From contig JBCCCR010000006.1 in assembly GCA_039033415.1 (NCBI GenBank), positions 178,061-242,060 of the forward strand: 64,000 nt of DNA, in the 5' to 3' direction. Of the stretch, positions 63,024-64,000 are shown in pieces; the stretch's first letter is position 1, and each line of letters begins with the position of its first letter. Under the pieces are notes generated by a model. It saw nothing but the letters and a program-made list of their open reading frames with translations. It did no database searches and had not been told where the DNA came from. Position numbers and translations under genes: made by a program. This DNA comes from Pseudomonadota bacterium (GTDB lineage Bacteria > Pseudomonadota > Gammaproteobacteria > Xanthomonadales > SZUA-38).

Positions 63024-63995
63024 CTAGCGCTCCACCTTGAGGATGATTTTGCCGTAGTGTTTGCGGTCGTCGATCATCGCGTGGGCCTTGACCACCTCGG
63101 CGAGTGGCAGCACCCGATCGACCACCGCCTTAAAGCTGCCGTCCGCAAACCGCGGCAGAGCGTGCCGCCGAAAGCTGGCCATCGTTTCCGTTTCAAAGCG
63201 CGGGCTTGTTGAGATACTCATGGACAGCAGCTGGATATTGAGGACGCCGATATTGAGGTTGAAGGTGATATCGCGGCCGCCCGTGCTGCCAAACATCACG
63301 ACCTTCCCTTCCATGCCCATGGAGTCCAGCAGCTGCTGCGAGGTGGCGCTACCGATGGTCATCAGGCTCACGTCCACCCCCTGACTATCCGTCGCCTCAG
63401 CAACGCGGTCACTGATGGACTCGCGCTGGTAGTTGATCAGCAGGTCAGCGCCGAAAGTACTGGCGGGCTCCAGCTTGTTGTCCAGGCTGGCGGTCGCGGC
63501 GGTCCAGCAGCCGTGCTGACTGGCGATCTGCAGCGCGGCGCTGCCGACACTGCCGCCCACGGCCTCCACCAGCACCCGCTGCCGCGGGGCAATTTCCGCC
63601 ACCGTGTGGAGCGCATGCCAGGCGGTGAGCCATCCAACCGGAATCGCGGCCCCTTCTTCGAAGGACAGCGAGTCGGGTAACGACATCAGGTGAGCTTCGT
63701 CGAACAGCACCTGCTCGGCGTGGGTGCCGCGCGCTCTGCCAAATACCCGGTCGCCGGGTTTGAAAGCGGTCACGCCGGCTCCGATAGCCACCACAACGCC
63801 GGCACCTTCCATGCCCATGACAAACGGCAGCGGCTGGCCGCTGTAGGTGCCGGCCCGCATGCGGGTTTCAGCAAAATTCACGCCGCTGGCGTGTACGTCA
63901 ACCAGCACCTGGCCCTCGCCGGGTACCAGCGGCTCCAGCTCCTCCCAGACCATCACCTCCGGCCCGCCAAACTCGTTGACCTTAAATCCCTGCAT
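63024..63995 (-). CDS. Zinc-free NADPH:quinone oxidoreductase-like (MDR family)
   Basis: 323 residues: GroES-like N-terminal domain (VLVDVHASGVNFAETRMRAG, GMEGAGVVVAIGAGVTAFKPGDRV) and Rossmann domain (VLVEAVGGSVGSAALQIAS, ADLLINYQRESISDRVAEAT, GKVVMFGSTGGRDI). Lacks the structural zinc Cys cluster, as in QOR (Qor/crystallin-zeta). Likely reduces quinones or enones. The start is close to the window edge but appears complete (MQGFKVNEFGGPEV). Confidence 0.9.
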   Translation of the reverse strand: MQGFKVNEFGGPEVMVWEELEPLVPGEGQVLVDVHASGVNFAETRMRAGTYSGQPLPFVMGMEGAGVVVAIGAGVTAFKPGDRVFGRARGTHAEQVLFDEAHLMSLPDSLSFEEGAAIPVGWLTAWHALHTVAEIAPRQRVLVEAVGGSVGSAALQIASQHGCWTAATASLDNKLEPASTFGADLLINYQRESISDRVAEATDSQGVDVSLMTIGSATSQQLLDSMGMEGKVVMFGSTGGRDITFNLNIGVLNIQLLSMSISTSPRFETETMASFRRHALPRFADGSFKAVVDRVLPLAEVVKAHAMIDDRKHYGKIILKVER

Positions 63996-64000
63996 GTGGC

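Noticed and set aside
1..64000. CRISPR arrays, transposases, integrases, prophage or defence islands
   Set aside because: No regularly spaced repeats, IS ends or phage-type proteins were seen; the accessory region after 47.7 kb consists of metabolic and transport genes without mobility markers.

Overview
The window is about 64 kb of GC-rich, gene-dense chromosome from a gammaproteobacterium. Three stretches have textbook gammaproteobacterial gene order: ygfB-pepP-ubiH-ubiI divergent from zapA-6S RNA-fau-rpiA; rpsI-rplM; and trpGDC-crp/vfr-speD, the Pseudomonas arrangement. SpeD begins [13 protein letters not shown], much like Xanthomonadales SpeD, and the cNMP regulator resembles Vfr/Clp. A complete proteobacterial dedicated sortase system, a lineage feature of marine proteobacteria, suggests an aquatic heterotroph. 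No tRNA, rRNA, insertion sequence, prophage or CRISPR array is visible, and base composition looks even throughout.

Layout. 0-8.7 kb: MscS channel, ubiquinone hydroxylases, PepP, YgfB, then coiled-coil protein/ZapA, 6S RNA, 5-formyl-THF cyclo-ligase, EVE protein and RpiA. 8.7-14.7 kb: cNMP-rhodanese fusion, rpsI-rplM, DUF481 barrel, Coq7, GNAT, SpeD and the Crp-like regulator. 14.7-20.7 kb: trpC, trpD and trpG, a degenerate REC-GGDEF-EAL protein, and trpE. 20.7-26.4 kb: sortase system (histidine kinase, response regulator, VIT/VWA target, class GN sortase). 26.4-30.7 kb: DUF2959 lipoprotein, RDD protein, Rpe, DjlA, PurC, Mpo1-like protein. 30.7-39.7 kb: five-gene envelope operon (lipase-like lipoprotein, DUF1302 barrel, DUF1329, YCF48-like, RND/MMPL pump). 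39.8-47.6 kb: pyruvate dehydrogenase operon aceE-aceF-retropepsin-lpdA plus SYLF lipoprotein and DUF3429. 47.7-64 kb: an accessory, probably catabolic region with four VOC proteins, two unusual alpha/beta-hydrolase-fold proteins, three MFS transporters, an FAD-linked oxidase, an exported NpdG-like reductase, a CpcT/CpeT-like protein and a quinone oxidoreductase.

How it works together. The left two thirds is mostly housekeeping: ubiquinone, folate, purine, tryptophan and polyamine synthesis, pentose phosphates, pyruvate oxidation, translation. The parts most worth following up are the sortase system with helically phased direct repeats in its divergent promoter region; the triple-degenerate second-messenger protein inside the trp cluster; the envelope operon, whose parts span inner membrane, periplasm and outer membrane; and the VOC/hydrolase/MFS region, where both alpha/beta-hydrolase-fold proteins have His where the nucleophilic Ser should be.
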